This document shows positions 6,151 to 14,207 of a DNA stretch of 26,834 nt, one piece after another. The stretch covers positions 1-26,834 of the forward strand of contig CAKSVM010000044.1 of assembly GCA_934503195.1 (NCBI GenBank). The letters run 5' to 3'. The DNA comes from an uncultured Eubacteriales bacterium (GTDB taxonomy: Bacteria; Bacillota; Clostridia; Oscillospirales; CAG-272). Each line of letters starts with the position of its first letter. Position 1 is the stretch's first letter. Below the pieces are notes generated by a model. It searched no databases, was not told the origin of the DNA, and saw only the letters and a program-made list of their open reading frames with translations. A program made the position numbers and the translations under genes.

Positions 6151-7620
6151 TTATTTTATTGAAACAAATTGTAAACTTTCGGCGATTTCCTGAATCGTCT
6201 TGTCGCTTATGTCGAACTCATTCGTGTAGAACTCGACGCAGGTATAGACGTGCTTTGATTCGTTGTATGAAACGATTCCCTTGGTTTCGATCGAATCCCA
6301 CGAAGCGGCCGGAGTGTTTTCATCCGGAATCTGCGTATAGATATCCGCGAGCATCGTTTCACCGTCGTCGGTGCGGATTCTGGTCGCCGGGTTGATGTCC
6401 CAGTTCCGGTGCGCCGGGAGTCTGAGTTCGGGATAGACGAGCTGCCAGTAGTTCTCCGAGAAAGGCTCGGGGTACTGCGGGTCGTCATACTCCGAGTAGT
6501 CGGGGTAGAAATTCGCGCCGACAGAACCGACTTCGTTTCCGTCCTTGTCGGTGATAAGGAGGAGATCTCCGGAGTAGCCAAGGTCATAATAGCTTGCGGC
6601 TTCTCCGCCGACCTTCCAGCCTTCGGGGAGCTGCATTTGTACGCTGAAGCCCGGCATGAAGTCGGTCGCCGCGAAATTTACCGTCGTCTTCGAAGGCTTT
6701 GAACCCGTGACCGCGCAGGCGGTGACGATCAGCGCGGCCGCGATGACCGCGATTATGCTTACAAAAGCGTTGCTGATTCTGAATTTCATGACATTAACAA
6801 TCCTTTCTTTGACCGCGCCTTCGCCGAAGGTCGGCGGGATAGCGGGCAGAATTTCTTTTCCGACCGAAAGCCGGAGAAGCGCGCTCGCGTATTCCGAGCG
6901 TTTGCAGCCCGAGTTCCGGATCACGGCCTCGTCGCAGGACATCTCCATGTCGCGCGTGGCGAGTCTGAACGCAAGCCACATCACCGGGTCAAACCAGTGA
7001 ATCACAAGGACGATGTACGCGACGAGCTTTACGATGTGGTCTCCGCGTTTTATGTGAGTCGACTCGTGCTCGATGATCATTTTCTTCTCGCTCTCCGAAA
7101 GTCCGGCCGGAAGGCAGATCACCGGGCGGAAAATTCCGAGGACAAATGCTGTTCCGAGCTTTTCCGAGACGATGATTTTTTCGCTCCGGTCGCTTCCGAT
7201 CAGCAGGTTCAGCTTTGAGAGCTTCGAGAAGCTTAAAAGCGCGAGAATCACGATTCCGAGAAGCCAGACCGCCGCTCCGACGCTTAAGAGAATCCGCGCC
7301 GGGTCGACGCTCGCGCCGATTTCCGGCTTTGGGAGAATTCCCGTGACCGCCGCGTCGACGAACTGATTTCCGGTGCTGATTGTCGGCGAGCTTCCGGCGG
7401 CCGCTCCGGGTGTGATCGCGTCACTGCTCACCGGGAGGAGATTTTTCCCCGGAATAGTCAGTGAGAAGGGGATCACGAGCCTTAAAAGCACGGCCGACCA
7501 GAGAATGTACGAACAGCGTCTCGGGGCCTTTCTGAGGAAAAGCCGCGCGATAAGCACGAGTCCGACCGCGACGATTGCCGAGAGGTCGAGGCTCAGGACC
7601 TTGCAGAAGATTCTTTCCAT
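6151..7620 (-). CDS. BlaR1-like M56 membrane metallopeptidase sensor
   Basis: This 489-residue protein has the BlaR1/MecR1 N-terminal layout: membrane helices at about 12-29, 38-55 and 110-131, then a cytoplasmic zinc protease domain with HESTH (185-189) and a downstream EMSCDEAV where E231 is the third ligand, then a last helix (about 283-301). The exported C-terminal domain (about 305-489) is not a penicillin-binding domain, as it lacks SxxK-type transpeptidase motifs, so the signal sensed is probably not a beta-lactam. In this family signal binding activates the protease, which leads to loss of BlaI. It lies 3 bases after the blaI-like gene and must be cotranscribed. The coding region at about 6785-6800 contains an AAAGGA-like site before Met278, where the duplicated gene also starts. 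Confidence 0.9.
   Translation of the reverse strand: MERIFCKVLSLDLSAIVAVGLVLIARLFLRKAPRRCSYILWSAVLLRLVIPFSLTIPGKNLLPVSSDAITPGAAAGSSPTISTGNQFVDAAVTGILPKPEIGASVDPARILLSVGAAVWLLGIVILALLSFSKLSKLNLLIGSDRSEKIIVSEKLGTAFVLGIFRPVICLPAGLSESEKKMIIEHESTHIKRGDHIVKLVAYIVLVIHWFDPVMWLAFRLATRDMEMSCDEAVIRNSGCKRSEYASALLRLSVGKEILPAIPPTFGEGAVKERIVNVMKFRISNAFVSIIAVIAAALIVTACAVTGSKPSKTTVNFAATDFMPGFSVQMQLPEGWKVGGEAASYYDLGYSGDLLLITDKDGNEVGSVGANFYPDYSEYDDPQYPEPFSENYWQLVYPELRLPAHRNWDINPATRIRTDDGETMLADIYTQIPDENTPAASWDSIETKGIVSYNESKHVYTCVEFYTNEFDISDKTIQEIAESLQFVSIK
6660..6749. repeat. 90-bp direct repeat, copy 2
   Basis: Identical partner of 5923-6012, located in the blaR1-like gene at the last membrane helix and the start of the exported domain. 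Confidence 0.93.
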
Positions 7621-7623
7621 AAA

Positions 7624-7980
7624 TCACCTCCCGCGGTTTTCGCGGATGATCGCCTCAAGCTCGGCGATTTCTTTGCCCGAGAGCTTCTTTTTCCGCGTGA
7701 AGGCCGCGAGAAAGCCGGGCAGTGATCCGCCGAAGTTTTCGTCGACAAAGCTTTCGCTCCGCGAGGCCTCGAAGTCCTCGCGGGAGATCCGGACTCTCAC
7801 GACGCTGTCGTCGTTTTCGAAGATCCCGCGCTTTACAAGGCGCGAGAGCATCGTGTAGGTCGTCGACTTTTTCCAGTCGAGTTCCTTTTCGCAGAGCTTC
7901 ACAAGCTCGCCCGACGGGATCGGCGCGTGGCTCCAGATAAGCTTTGCGAACTTTGTTTCTTTTTCTCCAAGATTTTCCAT
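7624..7980 (-). CDS. BlaI/MecI-family transcriptional repressor
   Basis: This 118-residue protein follows the BlaI/MecI/CopY pattern: a winged helix at about 5-75 (ETKFAKLIWSHAPIPSGELVKLC, then WKKSTTYTMLSRLVKRGIF) and a C-terminal dimerisation helix region (about 80-115: FLAAFTRKKKLSGKEIAELEAII). Family members bind dyads as dimers and are removed when the BlaR1 partner protease is activated. The partner gene follows 3 bases later. Two operator-like dyads overlap and follow its promoter, so the pair should be autoregulated. AAGGAG lies close before ATG 7980. The length is normal for the family. Confidence 0.93.
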   Translation of the reverse strand: MENLGEKETKFAKLIWSHAPIPSGELVKLCEKELDWKKSTTYTMLSRLVKRGIFENDDSVVRVRISREDFEASRSESFVDENFGGSLPGFLAAFTRKKKLSGKEIAELEAIIRENRGR

Positions 7981-7993
7981 GTTGCTCCTTTTC

Positions 7994-8051
7994 GGTCTAA
8001 CGTCATTAGACCTTGTGCTTATAGTCTAACACGTATAGACCAATTTGTCAA
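7994..8051 (-). promoter_or_regulatory. blaI promoter with two BlaI-type operators
   Basis: On the minus strand TTGACA (8051-8046) is followed after 17 bases by TAGACT (8028-8023), a 4/6 match to the -10 box. Two 19-bp dyads lie here: GGTCTAACGTCATTAGACC (7994-8012) and AGTCTAACACGTATAGACC (8023-8041), with half-site GTCTAA. Their centres are 29 bp apart, about three helical turns, so dimers would sit on one face. The upstream dyad covers the spacer and the -10 box. A further lone GTCTA half-site lies just upstream at about 8054. Confidence 0.88.
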
Positions 8052-8068
8052 GAGTCTACGTGTGTTAT

Positions 8069-9184
8069 TTACATCTTGTTTACAAATATCGACTCAAATC
8101 CGTTTTCGCGGATGAAGGCGAGAAGGTCGGCGCGCGAGGCGAAGTCCATTCCGGTGATCACGCGGCGAAGACGGTATCTGACCGACTCGGGCGAGAGGGC
8201 GAGCGACTCGGCGATCGCTTCGGTGGAGGTTCCGGCGAGGATCATGCCGATCATGTCGCGGTCGGTTTTGTCGCAGAGCGAGAGGAGCTTTTCGAGCTTT
8301 CCGAAGCTTCTGACCTCCTCGTCGTCGTAGAAGCTCTGATTTTTCGCGCGGAAGGGCTTTTTTTCGGGAATTTCCGACGAGATTTCCCTTGTCGAGCCGC
8401 CGATTATGAGATCGCCCGCGACGCGGACGCTGAGCGTCACGCCCTCCGACGCGCGCGATAGGTAGGCGTAGGAGCTGACGACCTGACGTCCCAGTGTGAA
8501 ATTCGCCATCTCGATCACGGTCAGCGGCGGATGGCAGAGCTTTGAGATCTCCGAGCCGCCGAACGAGACGATCTGAATGTCGTCGGGAACGCGGACTCCG
8601 AGCCTTTCGAGCTTTGAGAGCGCGGAGACGGCCGCGATGTCGTTTACGCAGACGATCGAGTCGATTTCGCAAAGTTTCTTCGAAAGTTCGTCAAAGCAGG
8701 CCGAAAGTCCGCGGCGGTTGTTGATTGTCAGCGGCTCAAACCCGGCCGCGGCGGCGTTTTCGAGGTAGGCGCGGCGTTTTACCATATCGCTCGACGAGTC
8801 GGGCGAGGAGGCGTAGAGCGCGGGACGTCCGCATCCGCAGGCGAAGAGATGCGCGACAAGGCGGTCGATTCCGTCGACGTAATCGGTTCGGACGACTCCG
8901 CGCACCTTGGCGTTTTCTGGCGGCTGATAGGTGACGAGCAGGACTCCGACTCCAATTTTATCGAGCTTTTCGATTATCCACGGCACGAGCGACGGCGAGG
9001 TTCCGATGAGTACGGCGAGCTTCTGATCCCTGTCGAACGAAAAGCCGGCGTCAAGCTCCTTCGGGTCGATGTAGACCGAATCGTATTTCTTTCTCGAAAG
9101 CTCGCTGTCGATTCCGGCGCGTATCGCCGGGGTCCAGACCGGATAGCTTCCGTAATCCGGTTCGATGATGAATGGGATCCTCAT
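8069..9184 (-). CDS. LacI-type sensor fused to C-terminal LuxR-type HTH
   Basis: This 371-residue regulator begins directly with a periplasmic-binding-protein-like sensor (about 3-275) of the LacI/GalR kind: IDSELSRKKYDSVYID, a GVVRTDYVDGIDRLVAHLFACG segment, a CVNDIAAVSALSKLERLGVRVPDDIQIVSFGG-like segment and PLTVIEM. The usual N-terminal LacI helix-turn-helix is missing. Instead, residues about 305-365 (SLCDKTDRDMIGMILAGTSTEAIAESLALSPESVRYRLRRV) form a LuxR/GerE-type HTH at the C terminus. It should bind a sugar-like ligand in the cytoplasm and control nearby genes; the divergent DUF5107-TPR gene is the obvious target. ATG 9184 has GGAGG 5 bases upstream, which argues against a missed N-terminal domain. 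Confidence 0.85.
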   Translation of the reverse strand: MRIPFIIEPDYGSYPVWTPAIRAGIDSELSRKKYDSVYIDPKELDAGFSFDRDQKLAVLIGTSPSLVPWIIEKLDKIGVGVLLVTYQPPENAKVRGVVRTDYVDGIDRLVAHLFACGCGRPALYASSPDSSSDMVKRRAYLENAAAAGFEPLTINNRRGLSACFDELSKKLCEIDSIVCVNDIAAVSALSKLERLGVRVPDDIQIVSFGGSEISKLCHPPLTVIEMANFTLGRQVVSSYAYLSRASEGVTLSVRVAGDLIIGGSTREISSEIPEKKPFRAKNQSFYDDEEVRSFGKLEKLLSLCDKTDRDMIGMILAGTSTEAIAESLALSPESVRYRLRRVITGMDFASRADLLAFIRENGFESIFVNKM

Positions 9185-9213
9185 AATTTCCTCCGCGTAT
9201 GGTTTATGAGTTT

Positions 9214-9242
9214 ATTATAGCGCAAAAATCGCGGTTTGTCAA
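9214..9242 (-). promoter_or_regulatory. consensus promoter of the LacI/LuxR hybrid regulator
   Basis: On the minus strand TTGACA (9242-9237), a 17-bp spacer and TATAAT (9219-9214) lie about 30 bases before ATG 9184. Confidence 0.85.
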
Positions 9243-9284
9243 GCCCGCGTTAAAGAATCACGGAAAAATCCGCCGAAGTTTACC

Positions 9285-9313
9285 TTGTGCCTTTCGGTTT
9301 TGTGTGGTATAAT
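9285..9313 (+). promoter_or_regulatory. promoter of the DUF5107-TPR gene
   Basis: TTGTGC (9285-9290), 17 bases and TATAAT (9308-9313). The weak -35 box fits a promoter that needs an activator, and the divergent regulator gene lies 100 bases away. Confidence 0.65.
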
Positions 9314-9344
9314 TGATTCATAAAATTGTGAAAGGAATTATTTT

Positions 9345-12300
9345 ATGTCAGTAACGCTCACAAGAAAACCGATGACGATCCCGACCTACGAGCCGAAGGA
9401 GCCGAACACGCTCCCCTTCTTCCTCGAAAACAAGCCCTATCAGGGCGCGACGGGGCGTCTCTATCCGCTCTCCTTCACCGACCGCCTGACGAACACCCCG
9501 GTCGACCGGGATTATGACTCGATCACCCTCGAAAACGAGTACATAAAGACGATCCTCCTCCCAGAGCTTGGCGGAAAGATTCACGGCGCGGTCGACAAGG
9601 CGACCGGATACGAGTTCATCTACCAGAACACCGTGATAAAGCCCGCGCTGGTGGGTCTGGCCGGACCGTGGGTTTCGGGCGGAGTCGAGTTCAACTGGCC
9701 CCAGCATCACCGCCCGACGACCTTCATGCCGCTCGACTGCGCGACGCGCGAAAATCCCGACGGCTCGAAGACCTGCGTGATGGGTGAGGACGAACCCTTT
9801 AACCGTATGCACGGCGAGGTCGCGGTGACGGTCTATCCCGGATCGTCGATTGTCGAGGCGACGGCGACTGTCTGCAACCGTACCGACCGTCCGCTCCCTT
9901 TCATGTGGTGGAACAATCTCGCGGTCAGGGTTCATAAGAAGTACAAGGCCGTTTTCCCGCCCGACGTCGAGTGGGGCAACGATCACGACCGCCGCGCCGT
10001 GATCTCCTTCCCGGTGATGAAGGGGATCTATCACACCGCGCGCCCGTTCGATTACGGCGAGGGAACCGACGTCACGTGGTATCCGAACGTCAAGCTCCCG
10101 ACTTCGGTCATGGTTTCGCGCGGGCAGTCGGACATGGATTTCCTCGCGGGATACGATTTCGCGGCCGACGAGGGAACCGTGACCGTCTCGGATCATCATT
10201 ACAGCGTCGGAAAGAAGATGTGGACCTGGGGCGACGGCGATTTCGGCCACGCGTGGTGCGCCAACCTGACCGACAACGGCGACAGGTACATCGAGCTTAT
10301 GACCGGAGTCTTCACCGACAATCAGCCCGATTTCACCTACATCATGCCGGGCGAGACGAAGATTTTCTCGCAGGTGTGGTATCCGGTGCGCGGAATCGGC
10401 GAGGTGAAGAACGCGTCAAGGGGCGGCGCGGTTTCGCTCGAAGTCGAGGGGAACAGGGTGAGATTCGGCGCGGTTCCGACCGAAAAGCATACCGACGCGT
10501 CGCTGAGACTCTTCTATAAGGGGAAGCTCGTCGCCGAAAAGCGCGGAGAGATTTCACCCGACGGATTCTGGCTTACAGAGGCTGAGATCGGGTCCCCGGT
10601 TCTCACCGATCTCAGAGTCGAGTTCGCGGCGGAAAAGCCGATCGTCTCGTACAGGCCGACCGAAAAGGGACAGAAGAAGCCGCCGAAGGCGCGTCCGATC
10701 CCGCCGCGTCCGAAGGATGTCGGAAGACTCGAAGATCTCGTTCTCCACGCGTCGCACCTGATGCAGTACAAGCACCACACCTACAAGCCCGAGGATTATC
10801 TCGCCGAGGCTCTGAGACGCGATATGGAGGATCTGCGGGCGAATCATCTGATGGGGCTTATATTTACCGAGCGCGGCGAGTATGAAAAAGCGGCGTTCCA
10901 CCTTGAAAAAGCGGTCGAGAGGCTGAAGCTCCGGAACGACAATCCGTCCGACACCCAGCCGGTTTACGACCTCGCGAGAGTCGAAAAGCTCCGTGGAAAT
11001 GTCGACCGCGCGTATCAGCTTTTCTCTGACGCCAGCTGGCAGTATCCGACAAGAAGCGCGTCGTATTTCGAACTCGCGCGGATTGACGCCTCTCGCGGCG
11101 ACTATGAAAAGGCGGTCGGAGAGCTCAGACTCTGCCTTGAGACGAACTCAAAGCATCTCGGCGCGCTGACGATGCTCGGATATCTTGACGATAAAAAGTA
11201 TCTTGACGCCGCGCTTGAAATCGCGCCGCTCGACCCGACCGCGAGATTCGCCGACTATCTTAAAAACGGAACCGGAATCATCCGCTTCATCGAAAACCGC
11301 CCCGAGGACGTGCTTGACGCCGCGCTCGACTTTGAGAAATTCGGGCTGATTTCCGAGGCCGTGAGGATTCTTGAAAGCTGTAAAAAGCCGTCGCAGCTGA
11401 TCTTCTGCCATCTATCAAGGCTCGACGGACGTCCGCTTGAGACGACCGGTCTGACCTTCTGCCACCCGAACCGGCTCGACGATATTCCCGCGCTTCAGAA
11501 CGGCGACTGGCGTTCGGAATATCTCCTCGGCTGTCTTTACTACGACCGGATGAACTACGACGCCGCGCGAAAGGCTTGGGAGAAGTCCGACTCGCTCCAC
11601 CCCTGCGCGCCGACAAAGCGGAATCTCGCGCAGGCTCTGTTCGATCACTCCGGCGATCACGAAAGCGCGCGGAAGTACCTCGAAGACTCGCTCTCGCTCG
11701 CGGTTTCGGAAAACGATCCCGGCGCGGCGCGGATAAACTTTGAGCTTCTGCAACTTTACAAGAACACGAACGTCAGCGTCGACGAGCGGATAAAGCTTCT
11801 CGAATCGCACATTGAACTCACCTCGTCGCGCGACGACTGCTATCTCGAATACATAATTCTCTTAACGATGGCCGGAAAGTATGACCTCGCAAAGGAGCTT
11901 CTCGGAAAGAAACGCTTCAATATCTACGAGGGCGGGGAAGGGAAGCTGACAAGGCATCACGGCTGGCTTCACGTTCTGATGGGACTTCGCGCCGAGGCGG
12001 CCGGGGATACCGAAGCCGCGCTCGGATTCTATAAGTCCGCGCTCGTTTATCCGGCAAACTACGGCGAGGGACGCCATTACAGCGCGCAGGAGGCGAATAT
12101 CTTCTACTACACGGGACTTCTTTATGAAAAGCTCGGCGACGAGAAGTCGGCGGCCGCGGCGTTCAATTCTGGCGCGGATCAGCCGCCGCAGGAGAGCGAG
12201 ATGACGATCTTCGCGGCTCTCTGCATGAGAAAGCTCGGTCAGGACGGCCGCGCCGAAAAAGTCCTCCGCGGCATGATAAAGAGCGGCGAAAATCTCATGG

Positions 12301-12524
12301 AAAACGCCGATCTGCGCGGATATTTCGGCGTCGGCTCGCCGGTTCCCGCGCCGTATGAGCAGGATCAGGAGAGACTTCACAGAATCGACGGACTACTCCT
12401 TGTCGCGCTCGGAAAGAAGGGACTCGGCGACGAGTACGGCGCGAAGGCCGCGCTTGATGAGCTTCTCGCGATCGATCCGTACAATATGAAGGTATGCTTT
12501 CTTAAAATCTGCGGGGCTATCTGA
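9345..12524 (+). CDS. DUF5107 and TPR-repeat protein
   Basis: A 1059-residue protein with no signal peptide. Residues about 40-340 are a DUF5107 domain, predicted to have a galactose-mutarotase-like beta-sandwich fold: LPELGGKIHGAVDKATGYEF, GLAGPWVSGGVEFNWPQHH and WGDGDFGHAWCANLTDNGDRYIELMTGVF. From about 470 to the end are many TPR-like helical hairpins (for example ADNHLMGLIFTERGEYEKAAFHLEKA-type units and LLGCLYYDRMNYDAARKAWEKS). Such proteins are common in gut Firmicutes and cluster with glycoside hydrolases and sugar transport, but their biochemical activity is not settled to my knowledge. AAAGGA lies before ATG 9345. Next to it are a divergent sugar-type regulator and a downstream binding-protein gene, which suggests a role in carbohydrate handling. 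Confidence 0.85.
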   Translation: MSVTLTRKPMTIPTYEPKEPNTLPFFLENKPYQGATGRLYPLSFTDRLTNTPVDRDYDSITLENEYIKTILLPELGGKIHGAVDKATGYEFIYQNTVIKPALVGLAGPWVSGGVEFNWPQHHRPTTFMPLDCATRENPDGSKTCVMGEDEPFNRMHGEVAVTVYPGSSIVEATATVCNRTDRPLPFMWWNNLAVRVHKKYKAVFPPDVEWGNDHDRRAVISFPVMKGIYHTARPFDYGEGTDVTWYPNVKLPTSVMVSRGQSDMDFLAGYDFAADEGTVTVSDHHYSVGKKMWTWGDGDFGHAWCANLTDNGDRYIELMTGVFTDNQPDFTYIMPGETKIFSQVWYPVRGIGEVKNASRGGAVSLEVEGNRVRFGAVPTEKHTDASLRLFYKGKLVAEKRGEISPDGFWLTEAEIGSPVLTDLRVEFAAEKPIVSYRPTEKGQKKPPKARPIPPRPKDVGRLEDLVLHASHLMQYKHHTYKPEDYLAEALRRDMEDLRANHLMGLIFTERGEYEKAAFHLEKAVERLKLRNDNPSDTQPVYDLARVEKLRGNVDRAYQLFSDASWQYPTRSASYFELARIDASRGDYEKAVGELRLCLETNSKHLGALTMLGYLDDKKYLDAALEIAPLDPTARFADYLKNGTGIIRFIENRPEDVLDAALDFEKFGLISEAVRILESCKKPSQLIFCHLSRLDGRPLETTGLTFCHPNRLDDIPALQNGDWRSEYLLGCLYYDRMNYDAARKAWEKSDSLHPCAPTKRNLAQALFDHSGDHESARKYLEDSLSLAVSENDPGAARINFELLQLYKNTNVSVDERIKLLESHIELTSSRDDCYLEYIILLTMAGKYDLAKELLGKKRFNIYEGGEGKLTRHHGWLHVLMGLRAEAAGDTEAALGFYKSALVYPANYGEGRHYSAQEANIFYYTGLLYEKLGDEKSAAAAFNSGADQPPQESEMTIFAALCMRKLGQDGRAEKVLRGMIKSGENLMENADLRGYFGVGSPVPAPYEQDQERLHRIDGLLLVALGKKGLGDEYGAKAALDELLAIDPYNMKVCFLKICGAI

Positions 12525-12571
12525 TTTCACTTAAAATAAAATTAAATTTCAGTCAGAAAGGAAATCGCACC

Positions 12572-14084
12572 ATGAAAAAATTCACGACACTGGCAATTCT
12601 CACGGCAATGCTCCTTTCCCTCTTCGCCTGCGGCGGCGAAAACGTCACCGATCCCGACGAAATCACGTCGGGCGGTGAATCCACGACTCCCGGAGTTCCG
12701 GACAAGGCTTACACGCGCGAAACCACGCCCGACTCACTGCCCGAACTCGACTTCGGCGGCGCGTCGATCCGTATCGCCTATCGCGGCGACGAGACGACAA
12801 GGCTCATCGAAACCGAGGGCGCGGACACCGGAGACGTCGTCTCCGACGCGGTTTACCGCCGTAACGTCAAGGTCGAGGAAAAACTGAAAGTGAAGCTCGA
12901 ATTCATTCCGGGCGACGAGAACTATGACAAGTTCATGAACTCTCTCCGCACGACGATCATGGCGGGCGACGACTCGTATGATATCGTCGACGCGATCCAG
13001 TGGCACGTCACTCCGCAGGCGGTCGAGGGGCTTTACAGGAATCTCGCCGACGCGCCGTATCTCGACTATTCGAAGCCGTGGTGGTCGAACGACTACATGA
13101 ACGAGCTTCAGGTGTCGGAAAACGCGCGGTATCTGCTGTCAGGCGACATTTCGGTCTGGCAGCTGCGGCACATGAGCTGTATGTACTTCAACAAGCGGCT
13201 CTATGAGAACTCGTTCGGCGATCCGGACGAACTCTACAATACCGTGCTTGACGGAAAATGGACGCACGAGCTTTTGGCGAAGTACGTGAAGGAGGTCTGG
13301 CAGGATCTTGACGGCGACGGCAAGGCGAGCGAGGGCGACATCCTCGGAATCGGCTCGACGCCGATTTCGCAGACCGACCACTTCGTCTACACGGCCGGAA
13401 TCACCTTCACCGAGCGCGGAAAGGACGGATATCCGACGCTTGTGAAGAATCAGGAGCGAAACGTAAAAATCACCGAGACGCTTTATGATCTCTACTACGA
13501 GACGCCCGGAACGATAATCTACAAGAAGGCCGAGGCGATGGACGGCGAGATTCTGAAGCTCTTCACCGACGGAAAGACGCTCTTCTATCCGAACCGCTTC
13601 TATTCGACCGAGAAATTCCGCGATATGCAGGATCCGTACGGGATGATTCCTTTCCCGAAGCTCGACGAGTCACAGGAGGAATATTACGCGCTGGTTCACG
13701 ACTCGACGACGCTGTTCTGTATACCCGTCACGGTCGGGGAGCTTGAAATGCCCTGCGCGGTGCTTGAGGCGATGTGCGCCGAGAAACTACCGGACGGTGA
13801 CTCCGGCCTACTACGAGGTCGCGCTGAAGGTCAAGTACACGCAGGACGACGTTTCGTCGCGGATAATCGACATGATTCACGAAAACGTCAGAACCGACTT
13901 CGTCTACGCGAACAACTACTGCTTCACGTCGTCGACGAAGCTCGGGACGATCGAGCGGAATCTGATGGGAATGTCAGGCGCGGCGAGCAAGAACTATATG
14001 TCGCTCTACGACTCGATAAAGGACGCGGTGGCGAAGGACATTGAGGATATCATCGAAAAGGCGAAGGCGAATGTCAACAACTGA
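12572..14084 (+). CDS. extracellular solute-binding lipoprotein, frameshifted
   Basis: A family-1-type ABC solute-binding protein of about 503 residues once one base is corrected. The signal ends in the lipobox LFAC with Cys20. Binding-protein features include the region GDVVSDAVYRRNVKVEEKL (about 87-105), PWWSNDY and an EF-hand-like calcium loop DLDGDGKASEGD (245-256). The frame is good up to MCAE, then shifts at the A run 13784-13786: the +1 frame resumes at once with NYRTVTPAYYEVALKVKY, the expected continuation, and ends at 14082-14084. One extra A explains it. Without correction, the protein loses its last 100 residues and gains an unrelated arginine-rich tail. It is either a real mutation or a sequencing or assembly error. 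It starts 47 bases after the TPR gene and probably shares its transcript. No permease genes are nearby. Confidence 0.87.
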
Positions 14085-14090
14085 TAACAG

Positions 14091-14122
14091 CGAAAAGAGC
14101 TGGCCGCGGCCAGCTCTTTTCG
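14091..14122. terminator. palindromic terminator, copy 1
   Basis: A perfect 32-base palindrome (AAAAGAGCTGGC arm, CGCG centre, TTTT on both ends) lies 6 bases after the stop of the first binding-protein gene. Its 30-base core is identical to the terminator at 15880-15909, after the second binding-protein gene. Confidence 0.87.
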
Positions 14123-14159
14123 AATAGCAAATAAGTCGGTTTTTGTAGTAATAAGTCTT

Positions 14160-14207
14160 GAATTTACAGGCGTTTTCGCATGAAAACAACCTTAGGCCAG
14201 CGATTTA
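14160..14207. repeat. fragment of palindromic repeat family (copy E3)
   Basis: This piece contains GTTTTCGCATGAAAAC and GAAAACAACCTT followed by CAGCG, and aligns with the reverse complement of the left half of the full copy at 19453-19548. It abuts the stop codon of the beta-helix gene. Confidence 0.6.

Noticed and set aside
9348..10250. 300-codon minus-strand frame inside the DUF5107 gene
   Set aside because: It is antisense to the conserved DUF5107 domain, is arginine- and histidine-rich without a fold signature, and has no ribosome binding site.
14129..14160. direct repeat AATAAGTC after the first terminator
   Set aside because: Two 8-base copies in AT-rich spacer sequence are too short to mean much.
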